Part shown: positions 17,389 to 23,698 of the stretch, one piece after another
Position numbering within the stretch: the first letter of the stretch is position 1
How the letters are laid out: every line of letters starts with the position of its first letter
NCBI GenBank assembly: GCA_003248965.1
Contig: QFQU01000004.1
Location: forward strand, 133,863 to 197,862
Reading direction: 5' to 3'
Source: Brevundimonas sp.
Lineage (GTDB): Bacteria; Pseudomonadota; Alphaproteobacteria; Caulobacterales; Caulobacteraceae
DNA: 64,000 nucleotides
Notes under the pieces: generated by a model
What the model saw: only the letters and a program-made list of their open reading frames with translations
Database searches by the model: none
Told to the model about the DNA's origin: nothing
Program-made: the position numbers and the translations under genes

Positions 17389-17540
17389 GTCCTTCCTCCC
17401 TTCCACAAGGAGGAGGGCAGTCCCGCCAGCCACCCGAGGTCCAAACTAGGGCGCGGCTGGCGGAGCCTCAATGTCCCATGATGGCGCTGAATCGTCAAGG
17501 ATTCAGCCTTTTCGGGGGCGCGCTTTCCACCGCGCGCCCC
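17389..17540 (+). other. Hairpin-rich non-coding stretch downstream of the winged-helix gene
   Basis: Three stems can be drawn. The first is cgccagcc at 17424-17431 with ggctggcg at 17455-17462. The second is gctgaatc at 17486-17493 with gattcagc at 17500-17507. The third is ggggcgcgc at 17515-17523 with gcgcgcccc at 17532-17540. No convincing protein frame fits. Together with the tRNA-like fold this suggests a structured 3' untranslated region or a separate small RNA read on the plus strand, ending at the terminator. Confidence 0.45.
17486..17512 (+). terminator. Intrinsic terminator inside the transposon
   Basis: A perfect 8-bp stem (gctgaatc / gattcagc) with a six-base loop is followed by CTTTT on the plus strand. 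This would end transcription coming from the winged-helix gene and the structured RNA. It lies just before the convergent transposase stop. Confidence 0.7.
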
Positions 17541-17551
17541 GCCATCTTCCA

Positions 17552-18499
17552 TTAGGCGGCGGCTTCGGTCCTGCCGTCAGGCCCGCGATACGTCAGACGC
17601 TTGCCAACGCCGCTGACAACAGCGCGCATCGCACGTTCCTGATCTTCGCAGCCTAGCGCCGACCGGTTCGAGTAGCGGAAGTCGAACTCCGCCAGATAGC
17701 GGTGCAGGTGCTTCTTGGAGCAGTGCTGATAGACGCCCTTCATGCCGCGCTTGAAGATCGAGAAGTAGCCTTCGATCGTGTTCGTGTGGATCGTGCGGTC
17801 GTCGGTCGAGACGTATTCATCCTGACCGTGGCGGACCACGCCGTGCTCCGCGAACTGATGACCGACCGCCAGATAGTGACCGGCTTCGTCAGTCATCAGG
17901 CGGGCTTCGCGGTGCAGGTTGTCCAGCACGATGGGTGCGATGGTGGCGGGGCGGATGTTGTCCACCACGACCGAACGGACTTGGCCAGTGGAGCGGTCCA
18001 CCAAGGAAAGAACCTTCATCTTGTGGTGGAAGGCGCGCTTCACCGGCTTGCCGGGTTCGCGGCCGATGTAGGTTTCATCGACCTCGACCGCGCCGCCGTC
18101 CTGACCGAAGGGCGCCAGTTCGCCCGAACGCATGGCCTCACGGATGCGGTGCGCCAGGAACCACGCGGTCTTGTAAGTGACCTCCAGAGTGCGCTCCAGC
18201 TGCTTGGCGCTGATGCCCTTCTTGGACGAGCACATCAGGTAGATGGCTTGGAGCCACTTGTGCAGGGGCAGCTTCGATTCCTCGAAGATCGTGCCCATGC
18301 GGACGGTGAACTGGCTCTTGCACTGGCCGCACTTCTTTAGGCCGTAGCGGACGCGCTTCTCAGGGTTCGCCTTGATCGCGCTGATGCGATCCACGCCGCC
18401 GCACTTCGGGCAGACGGGTTCGTTTGACCAGATCAGGCCTTCGACGAAGCGGAAGGCGGCTTCTTCATCGTGGAAATAGGGCTTGGACAGAACGGACAT
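17552..18499 (-). CDS. IS1595 family transposase
   Basis: The 315-residue transposase starts with a zinc ribbon (C30, C33, C57, C60). A helix-turn-helix region with ISAKQLERTLEVTYKTAWFLAHRIR (about 96-120) follows. The ISXO2-like DDE catalytic core has D141 in VEVDETYIG, D204 in LMTDEAGHY, and N240/E243 in HTNTIEGYFSIFKRG. Length and motifs fit a full, probably active enzyme. It lies 66 bases from the right inverted repeat, so its promoter must lie in or near that end. No frameshift or stop interrupts it. Confidence 0.95.
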   Translation of the reverse strand: MSVLSKPYFHDEEAAFRFVEGLIWSNEPVCPKCGGVDRISAIKANPEKRVRYGLKKCGQCKSQFTVRMGTIFEESKLPLHKWLQAIYLMCSSKKGISAKQLERTLEVTYKTAWFLAHRIREAMRSGELAPFGQDGGAVEVDETYIGREPGKPVKRAFHHKMKVLSLVDRSTGQVRSVVVDNIRPATIAPIVLDNLHREARLMTDEAGHYLAVGHQFAEHGVVRHGQDEYVSTDDRTIHTNTIEGYFSIFKRGMKGVYQHCSKKHLHRYLAEFDFRYSNRSALGCEDQERAMRAVVSGVGKRLTYRGPDGRTEAAA

Positions 18500-18541
18500 G
18501 AGCGGGCCTCTTTGACCCGCTCAATCTAGCCCAAACTCACT

Positions 18542-18565
18542 GGGTTTGCAAAGTATATATACGCC
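18542..18565 (-). repeat. Right terminal inverted repeat of the IS1595-type element
   Basis: This 24-bp end reads gggtttgcaaag and then tatatatacgcc on the plus strand, complementary to the left end at 22 of 24 positions. The 8-bp target duplication aaaagaaa follows at 18566-18573. The TATATA content next to the transposase start suggests the repeat may also supply promoter elements. Confidence 0.92.
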
Positions 18566-18600
18566 AAAAGAAAAGGGCGGGGCCTTTCGGTCCCGCCCTT
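18566..18600 (-). terminator. groEL intrinsic terminator, split from its T-tract by the transposon
   Basis: On the minus strand the stem AAGGGCGGG (18600-18592) pairs with CCCGCCCTT (18581-18573), followed by TTCTTTT (18572-18566). The T-rich run is exactly the 8-bp transposon target duplication. One copy remains next to the hairpin, so the terminator probably still works; the other copy is at 15899-15906. Confidence 0.8.
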
Positions 18601-18628
18601 CTGCGTTTCAGCGTCGGATGGCTTGGAC

Positions 18629-20209
18629 TTAGAAGTCCATGCCGCCCATTCCGCCCATTCCGCCCATGTCGGGGGCGCCGCCGGCCGAAGCCTTCTTCGG
18701 CGCATCGGCGACAGCGGCTTCCGTGGTGATCAGGATGCCGGCCACCGAAGCGGCGTCTTGCAGGGCCGTGCGGACCACCTTGGCGGGGTCGATGACGCCC
18801 ATCTTGACCAGGTCGCCGTACTCTTCGGTCTGGGCGTTGAAGCCGAACGAGGCTTCACCGTTCTCCAGCACCTTGCCGACGACGATCGAACCTTCGACGC
18901 CTGCGTTTTCCGAGATCTGACGGATCGGAGCCTGCAGGGCGCGACGGATGATGTTGACGCCGGCGTTCTGGTCGGCGTTGTCGCCCTTGACGTCGGCCAG
19001 GATTTTGGAGGCCTTCAGCAGGGCGATGCCGCCGCCCGGAACGATGCCTTCGTCAGCCGCGGCGCGCGTGGCGTTCAGGGCGTCGTCGACGCGGTCCTTC
19101 TTTTCCTTCACTTCGACTTCGGTCGAACCGCCGACGCGCAGAACCGCGACGCCGCCGGCCAGCTTGGCCAGACGTTCCTGCAGCTTTTCCTTGTCGTAGT
19201 CCGAGGTGGTGTCTTCGATCTGGCGCTTGATCTGGGCCACGCGAGCTTCGATCTCGTCCTTGCCGCCGACGCCTTCGACGATGGTGGTGTCGTCCTTGGT
19301 GATCGAGACCTTCTTGGCCTTGCCCAGCATGTCGAGCGTGACGCTCTCCAGCTTGATGCCCAGGTCTTCCGAGATGACCTGGCCGCCCGTCAGGATGGCG
19401 ATGTCTTCCAGCATGGCCTTGCGGCGGTCGCCGAAGCCCGGAGCCTTGACGGCGGCGACGCGCAGGCGCAGCGGACGACCCGACTGCACCACGGCTTCCA
19501 GGATCGGCAGCATGGCCTGCAGGCTGGTCAGCTTCTTCTCGAACAGCAGGATGAGCGGCTCTTCGAGGACAGCCTCCATCTTGTCGGCGTTGGTGATGAA
19601 GTAGGGCGACAGATAGCCGCGGTCGAACTGCATGCCTTCGACGACGTCGACGGAGGTGTCGGCGGTCTTGGCTTCTTCGACGGTGATGACGCCTTCGTTG
19701 CCGACCTTGGCCATCGCCTGAGCGATCAGCTCGCCGATTTCGCTATCGCCGTTGGCCGAGATGGTGCCGACTTGCGCGATTTCCGAGTTGTTGGAAACGG
19801 GCTTGGAGTTGGTCTTGATCTCTTCGATGACCAGGCCGACGGCCTTGTCGATGCCGCGCTTCAGGTCCATCGGGTTCATGCCGGCGGCGACGGCCTTCAG
19901 GCCCTCTTTCACGATGGCCTGCGCCAGGACGGTTGCGGTGGTGGTGCCGTCGCCCGCCTTGTCGTTCGTCTTCGAAGCGACTTCGCGGATCATCTGGGCG
20001 CCCATGTTCTCGAAGGCGTCTTCCAGCTCGATTTCCTTGGCGACCGACACGCCGTCCTTGGTCGAGCGCGGGGCGCCGAAGGACTTCTGGATCACGACGT
20101 TGCGGCCCTTCGGACCCAGGGTCACCTTGACGGCGTCAGCCAGGACGTTGACGCCCTTCAGCATCTTGTCGCGGGCGTCGGTGTTGAACTTTACGATTTT
20201 AGCGGCCAT
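18629..20209 (-). CDS. groL: Chaperonin GroEL with a 22-residue apical-domain deletion
   Basis: The 526-residue protein is GroEL along its whole length except for one block. After QSGRPL (to residue 247) three residues (RLR) replace the 25 that correspond to E. coli L248-K272, and the sequence resumes at VAAVKAPGFGDRRKAML. Normal length is about 548. The lost block holds an apical beta-strand and helix I, with substrate- and GroES-contacting L259, V263 and V264. Y199, Y203, F204, L234 and L237 remain, as do ATPase residues D87 and the D398 equivalent (376) and the GGMGGMGGM tail. The frame is open. It follows groS in the usual operon. Folding activity is doubtful; a second groEL elsewhere, or a sequence error, is possible. 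Confidence 0.95.
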   Translation of the reverse strand: MAAKIVKFNTDARDKMLKGVNVLADAVKVTLGPKGRNVVIQKSFGAPRSTKDGVSVAKEIELEDAFENMGAQMIREVASKTNDKAGDGTTTATVLAQAIVKEGLKAVAAGMNPMDLKRGIDKAVGLVIEEIKTNSKPVSNNSEIAQVGTISANGDSEIGELIAQAMAKVGNEGVITVEEAKTADTSVDVVEGMQFDRGYLSPYFITNADKMEAVLEEPLILLFEKKLTSLQAMLPILEAVVQSGRPLRLRVAAVKAPGFGDRRKAMLEDIAILTGGQVISEDLGIKLESVTLDMLGKAKKVSITKDDTTIVEGVGGKDEIEARVAQIKRQIEDTTSDYDKEKLQERLAKLAGGVAVLRVGGSTEVEVKEKKDRVDDALNATRAAADEGIVPGGGIALLKASKILADVKGDNADQNAGVNIIRRALQAPIRQISENAGVEGSIVVGKVLENGEASFGFNAQTEEYGDLVKMGVIDPAKVVRTALQDAASVAGILITTEAAVADAPKKASAGGAPDMGGMGGMGGMDF

Positions 20210-20260
20210 GCGGGCTGCTCCTGTCTAGAGGATTTGACTGAGGAAACGGGACGTCGGCGC

Positions 20261-20548
20261 TTAGGACAGCACGCCCAGGACGTCGGATTCCTTCATGATG
20301 ATCAGGTCTTCGCCGTCGATCTTCACTTCCGTGCCCGACCACTTGCCGAACAGGATGCGGTCGCCGGCCTTCAGTTCCAGGGCGTTGACCTTGCCCTGGT
20401 CATCGCGGGCGCCGGGGCCGACGGAGACGACTTCGCCTTCCTGCGGCTTTTCCTTGGCGGTGTCGGGGATGATGATCCCGCCCTTGGTCTTGGATTCTTC
20501 TTCAACGCGCTTGACCAGCACGCGGTCGCCGAGCGGACGAAACGCCAT
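20261..20548 (-). CDS. groS: Co-chaperonin GroES
   Basis: This 95-residue protein is a full-length GroES: FRPLGDRVLVKRVEEE at the start, the mobile loop SKTKGGIIIPDTAKEKPQEG (about residues 18-37) that docks on GroEL, and LFGKWSGTEVKIDGEDLIIMKESDVLG at the end. The chosen ATG (20548) has a strong GGGAGAAG site upstream. It is the first gene of groS-groL, with about 50 bases between them. Expression should respond to heat through the promoter and CIRCE element upstream. Confidence 0.97.
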   Translation of the reverse strand: MAFRPLGDRVLVKRVEEESKTKGGIIIPDTAKEKPQEGEVVSVGPGARDDQGKVNALELKAGDRILFGKWSGTEVKIDGEDLIIMKESDVLGVLS

Positions 20549-20620
20549 CGGACTTCTCCCTCTTAACCCCCGAAGCGGGGCGTTCTGAATACGGTGAGCG
20601 GCGCTCTCGCGATCGCTGTT

Positions 20621-20647
20621 TTGGCAGACGACCGGCAAGAGTGCTAA
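20621..20647 (-). promoter_or_regulatory. CIRCE-like HrcA operator of groSL, one half-site degenerate
   Basis: A perfect half-site gagtgctaa (20639-20647) is separated by exactly nine bases from ttggcagac (20621-20629), which matches the CIRCE half TTAGCACTC at six of nine positions. Spacing and location, just downstream of the groS promoter, fit the HrcA-binding inverted repeat found before groESL in Caulobacter relatives. The weak half suggests relaxed HrcA repression. Confidence 0.7.
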
Positions 20648-20656
20648 CGCGTTCGG

Positions 20657-20686
20657 CAAGTAGGAGGGCCGAACCGGGGCGTCAAG
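20657..20686 (-). promoter_or_regulatory. Likely groSL promoter
   Basis: On the minus strand a CTTGAC/TTGACG -35-like element (complement of gtcaag at 20681-20686) stands about 17 bases from TACTTG (complement of 20657-20662). Transcription would start next to the CIRCE element. CTTGA-type -35 boxes are also used by the heat-shock sigma factor, so either sigma-32 or the housekeeping sigma may act here. Confidence 0.45.
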
Positions 20687-20850
20687 GCGATCCCGACGAA
20701 CAAAAATCGCATCCGCGCGGCTGGGCGCGATGAACCCCCGATGAACGGCGGCCTCCCGACGCGTTCAGGCGGCGCCCCCTAGAACGGTCTCCAACGTCAT
20801 CGGGAAACCCGGCCGCCGGCCGGTTCGCCCCCGGAAAGAGGAGACAGCGT

Positions 20851-21315
20851 ATGAAGACCTTCAGCAAGATCGCCGCGACCGCCTTCGTGCCGCTCATGGC
20901 CGCCACCGTGATGGCCGCCAGTCCGGCCGACGCCCAGAGCCGCTATCGCGACCATGATCGTGGCCGTGACGATTCGGCCCGCAACGCCCTGATCGGCGCC
21001 GCCGTGGGCGGCCTGGCTGGCGCCCTCTATGGCAACGGCGACGGCAACTACATCGCCGGCGGCGCCCTGGCCGGCGCGGCCTTGGGCGCGGTCGCCTCCA
21101 ATCGCGGATCGGGCTGCGAATACTATCGCGGCGGCCAGTGTTACCGGAACCAGGGTCACTGGGAACGCGAGCACGGCATCAACAGCCGCGACTACGGCTA
21201 TGACTACCGCTATGGCGGCCGCCAGGATTATCGTGACTACCGCGATTATCGCCGCGACCAGCGTTACGATCGCCGCAACTATGATCGCGACTACCGCTAC
21301 GACCGCCGCTGGTAG
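20851..21315 (+). CDS. Secreted glycine-zipper protein with a Tyr/Arg/Asp-rich tail
   Basis: The 154-residue protein has a signal peptide (to about residue 28, ending ASPADA). A glycine-zipper segment follows (about 46-82, ALIGAAVGGLAGALYG and AGGALAGAALGAVA), then a short Cys pair (CEYYRGGQCYRNQGHW). The tail (about 110-154) is made of repeated YDYR, YRDYRD and DRRNYDRD units. Such proteins are common periplasmic or outer-membrane-associated proteins of Caulobacterales. AAAGAGGAGA precedes the start. Function unknown. Confidence 0.82.
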   Translation: MKTFSKIAATAFVPLMAATVMAASPADAQSRYRDHDRGRDDSARNALIGAAVGGLAGALYGNGDGNYIAGGALAGAALGAVASNRGSGCEYYRGGQCYRNQGHWEREHGINSRDYGYDYRYGGRQDYRDYRDYRRDQRYDRRNYDRDYRYDRRW

Positions 21316-21336
21316 GCGATCCAATCCCGTCAACCG

Positions 21337-21364
21337 AAAGGCCCGGTCCTCCGACCGGGCCTTT
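21337..21364. terminator. Bidirectional intrinsic terminator
   Basis: A perfect 12-bp stem (aaaggcccggtc 21337-21348 / gaccgggccttt 21353-21364) with a four-base CTCC loop has Ts on both exits. It ends the plus-strand glycine-zipper gene and the minus-strand pgi unit. Confidence 0.88.
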
Positions 21365-21366
21365 TG

Positions 21367-21519
21367 TCATGACGGACGGGTCTCTCGGGTACTGCCGACC
21401 AGGCCGAGGTGAGTGACCTCGAACGCCTCAGACGATTTCAGCCCATAGCCCAGCATCCGGTCGAGCCCGATATGGGCCAGCCCCTCCAGCCGCTGCCAGC
21501 GCCCCGCAACCACGCTCAC
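21367..21519 (-). pseudogene. Collapsed DUF4260 gene remnant, coupled to pgi
   Basis: A 50-residue frame begins at GTG 21519, overlapping the pgi stop. Its start (GRWQRLEGLA) looks like the N-terminus of DUF4260 membrane proteins. Its end (LAHIGLDRMLGYGLKSSEAF, then THLG) looks like their C-terminus. Full members are about 115-120 residues, so the central membrane helices are missing while the frame stays open. The join falls at a repeated Gly-Leu-Ala/Leu-Ala codon run, as expected for deletion between short repeats. It may be translated but is unlikely to be functional. The family call is from memory. Confidence 0.6.
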
Positions 21520-23123
21520 CGCATCAGCCGTGTCATCAGGGCGGCGGTGGACGGGTCCAGATCGGCGGACGGGCCGCCGTCCTGAACATCCTTCAGGATC
21601 GCCTTGGCCAGCACCTTGCCCAGTTCCACGCCCCACTGGTCGAAGCTGTTGATGTCCCAGATCACGCCCTCGACGAAGGTCTTGTGCTCATAAAGGGCGA
21701 TCAGGGCGCCCAGGGTCCGGGGCGTCAGCCGTTCCATCACGATGGCGGTCGACGGGCGGTTTCCGGTGAAGGTGCGGTGGGTCGACAGACGTTTCGCCTC
21801 CTCGGCCGCAAGGCCCTGGGCCAGACCTTCGGTTTCGGCCGCCTCGGCGGACTTGCCCAGCATCAGGGCCTGGGCCTGGGCCAGGGCGTTGGACCAGAGG
21901 GGCGCCTCGGGCGCGTCCTCATGCGTTCGGGCCACGATCACGAACTCGGCCGGAACCACCTGCGGCCCCTGGTGGATCTGCTGGAAGAAGGCGTGCTGGC
22001 CGTTGGTCCCCGGTTCGCCGAAAACGACCGGGCAGGTCTGGCGCGTCACAGGCGACCCGTCGCGATGCACCCGCTTGCCGTTGGATTCCATCTCCAGCTG
22101 CTGCAGGAAGGACGGCAGGCGGCGAAGCGCGTGGGCGTAGGGCGCCACCGTCCGCGCCCGCCGGTCCAGGCCGTCCACGTTGAACACCTGGGCCAGGGCC
22201 ATCAGCACCGGCGCGTTCTTCTCCAGCGGCGCCGCGACGAAATGGTCGTCCATCGCCGCCGCCCCGGCCAGCATCTGTTCGAACGCCTCCCACCCCAGGG
22301 CGATGGCGCACGACAGGCTGACCGCCGACCAAAGGGAGTAGCGCCCGCCGACCCAGTCCCGGAACGCGAACGTCCGGCCGCAGCCGAAGGCCCGCGCCTT
22401 GTCCGGCGCCGCCGTCACCCCGATGAAGTGTCTGGCCAGTCCATCGGCGGGCAGGGCGGCGGCCAGCCAGGCCTTGGCCGCCTCGGCGTTGGCCAGGGTT
22501 TCCTGCGTCGTGAAGGTCTTGGACACCACCACCACCAGGGTGGTTTCGGGATCCAGGCCGGTCAGGGCCTCGGCCATGTCGCGCGGGTCGATATTGGCGA
22601 CGAAGCGCAGGTCGATGGCCGGATCGAGCGGCCGCAGGGCGTCCCACACCAGGCGCGGCCCCAGGTCGGACCCCCCGATGCCGACATGGACGATGGCCTG
22701 GAACCGCTTGCCCGCGGCTCCCGTCTCGGCGCCCGACCGCACGGCGTCCGCATAGGCCTTCATCTCGGCGCGGACGGCGTCCACCTCGGCCGAGACCGGC
22801 TCTCCCAAGGCCTTGAAGTCGGCGCCGGGCGCCGCGCGCAGGGCCGGGTGCAGCACGGCCCGCCCCTCGGTCAGATTGACCGCCTCGCCCGCGAAAAGGG
22901 CGTCGCGCCGGCCCTCCACCTCGCAGGCGCGGGCCAGGTCCAGGCAGGCGTCAAACGCCGCGCGGGTCCAGCTCTGTTTCGACAGGTCGACATAAAGACC
23001 CGCCGCCTCGACCGACATCCGGTCCAGTCGGGCGGGATCGGCCGCGAACTGGTCCGCGATCCGGCTCTCGGCGGCCTCGGCGGCGGTCAGGTCGAAGCGC
23101 GTCCAGGCGGCGTCGCGGGTCAT
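21516..23123 (-). CDS. pgi: Glucose-6-phosphate isomerase
   Basis: The 535-residue enzyme interconverts glucose-6-phosphate and fructose-6-phosphate. Sugar-phosphate-site motifs are VHVGIGGSDLGPRL (about residue 149) and VVSKTFTTQETL. Catalytic-site segments include GGRYSLWSAVSLS, MESNGKRVHRDG, PGTNGQHAFFQQIHQG (His) and the C-terminal WDINSFDQWGVELGK (Lys). It is complete. A 16-base palindrome (23145-23160) lies just upstream and may control it. Confidence 0.97.
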   Translation of the reverse strand: MTRDAAWTRFDLTAAEAAESRIADQFAADPARLDRMSVEAAGLYVDLSKQSWTRAAFDACLDLARACEVEGRRDALFAGEAVNLTEGRAVLHPALRAAPGADFKALGEPVSAEVDAVRAEMKAYADAVRSGAETGAAGKRFQAIVHVGIGGSDLGPRLVWDALRPLDPAIDLRFVANIDPRDMAEALTGLDPETTLVVVVSKTFTTQETLANAEAAKAWLAAALPADGLARHFIGVTAAPDKARAFGCGRTFAFRDWVGGRYSLWSAVSLSCAIALGWEAFEQMLAGAAAMDDHFVAAPLEKNAPVLMALAQVFNVDGLDRRARTVAPYAHALRRLPSFLQQLEMESNGKRVHRDGSPVTRQTCPVVFGEPGTNGQHAFFQQIHQGPQVVPAEFVIVARTHEDAPEAPLWSNALAQAQALMLGKSAEAAETEGLAQGLAAEEAKRLSTHRTFTGNRPSTAIVMERLTPRTLGALIALYEHKTFVEGVIWDINSFDQWGVELGKVLAKAILKDVQDGGPSADLDPSTAALMTRLMR

Positions 23124-23144
23124 CGGCGGTCCTCGTCAAACAGG

Positions 23145-23160
23145 GTAAACACTCGTTTAC
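23145..23160. promoter_or_regulatory. Perfect palindrome GTAAAC-N4-GTTTAC, likely operator
   Basis: GTAAACACTCGTTTAC lies between the divergent pgi and 23218 genes, about 22 bases before the pgi start. AAAC-N4-GTTT palindromes are typical TetR-family operators; PsrA-like regulators bind similar sites. No regulator gene is adjacent. Confidence 0.5.
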
Positions 23161-23217
23161 GGTCGGGGCGTATGCAGGTTCAACGTCCCAGCGGACGCTG
23201 AAACAGGAAGTCACCTC

Positions 23218-23694
23218 ATGTCCTGCGGCCTTGCTCTCACGATCGCCCTGTCGATGTCCAATCCCGCCGTCGCCCTGGCGGCCGAACAGCCTGCGGCGGT
23301 TCCCGGCGCGCCCGTCTCCGTGGCCGGAGAGCCGCTGTTCGCCGACATCATCGCCCGCTCGACGCGGCTGAAGACGATGGTCGACGGCTGGGCCGCCGCC
23401 AAGGCCGCGGACGACGCCGCCTTCTTCACCAGTCAGGCCTTCACCGGCTTCAAGGCCCAGGCCGACGAACTGGCGGCCCTGGACATGCAGGGCCATCTGA
23501 TCCTGAAGGAACGCGGCACCGACGGCGATCTGAAATGCATCCTGCGCGGCATTTCCGAGGACATGCCCAAAAAGGTCGCGGCGGTTCAGGCGGCGGCCAA
23601 TCCGGCCGAGCGCGCCACCGCCCTGTCGGAACTGTCCTATCTGCTGAACGACAATGTCGAGGTCATCACCGCCCCGCCGAAGCCGGAAGTCTGA
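23218..23694 (+). CDS. Small periplasmic protein, unknown function
   Basis: The 158-residue protein has a short signal peptide (MSCGLALTIALSMSNPAVALA, about 21 residues). A mainly helical body follows, with FKAQADELAALDMQGHLILKERGTDGDLKCILRGISEDMPKKVAAV (about 80-125) and a final LSELSYLLNDNVEVIT. A single Cys (about residue 107) remains after export. No family is recognised. It is divergent from pgi across a likely operator and convergent with the DsbD-like gene. Confidence 0.72.
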   Translation: MSCGLALTIALSMSNPAVALAAEQPAAVPGAPVSVAGEPLFADIIARSTRLKTMVDGWAAAKAADDAAFFTSQAFTGFKAQADELAALDMQGHLILKERGTDGDLKCILRGISEDMPKKVAAVQAAANPAERATALSELSYLLNDNVEVITAPPKPEV

Positions 23695-23698
23695 CGGC

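Larger units (their letters stand above)
15907..18565. mobile_element. Complete IS1595-type transposon with passenger genes
   Basis: The element is 2,659 bp. Its 24-bp terminal inverted repeats (15907-15930 and 18542-18565) match at 22 of 24 positions and begin with GG. It is flanked by a perfect 8-bp direct repeat aaaagaaa at 15899-15906 and 18566-18573. An 8-bp target duplication and GG ends are what the IS1595 family produces. The transposase lies at the right end on the minus strand. The left two thirds carries three small genes, a winged-helix-like gene and a structured RNA region, with less G+C than the flanks. The insertion is in the T-rich tract of the groEL terminator. Intact ends and repeats suggest a recent insertion. 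Confidence 0.92.

Noticed and set aside
17313..17551. tmRNA or complete group II intron
   Set aside because: There is no tag-peptide frame or permuted tmRNA layout, and no reverse transcriptase or full set of intron domains in this short stretch; only a ggtgcaagtcc loop is shared.
17343..17552. Minus-strand frame directly after the transposase stop
   Set aside because: It runs through the terminator and several hairpins and is Gly/Arg-rich without a fold pattern; structured RNA explains the region better.
17702..18340. Plus-strand frame opposite the transposase
   Set aside because: It is antisense to an intact IS1595 transposase and has shadow-like composition.
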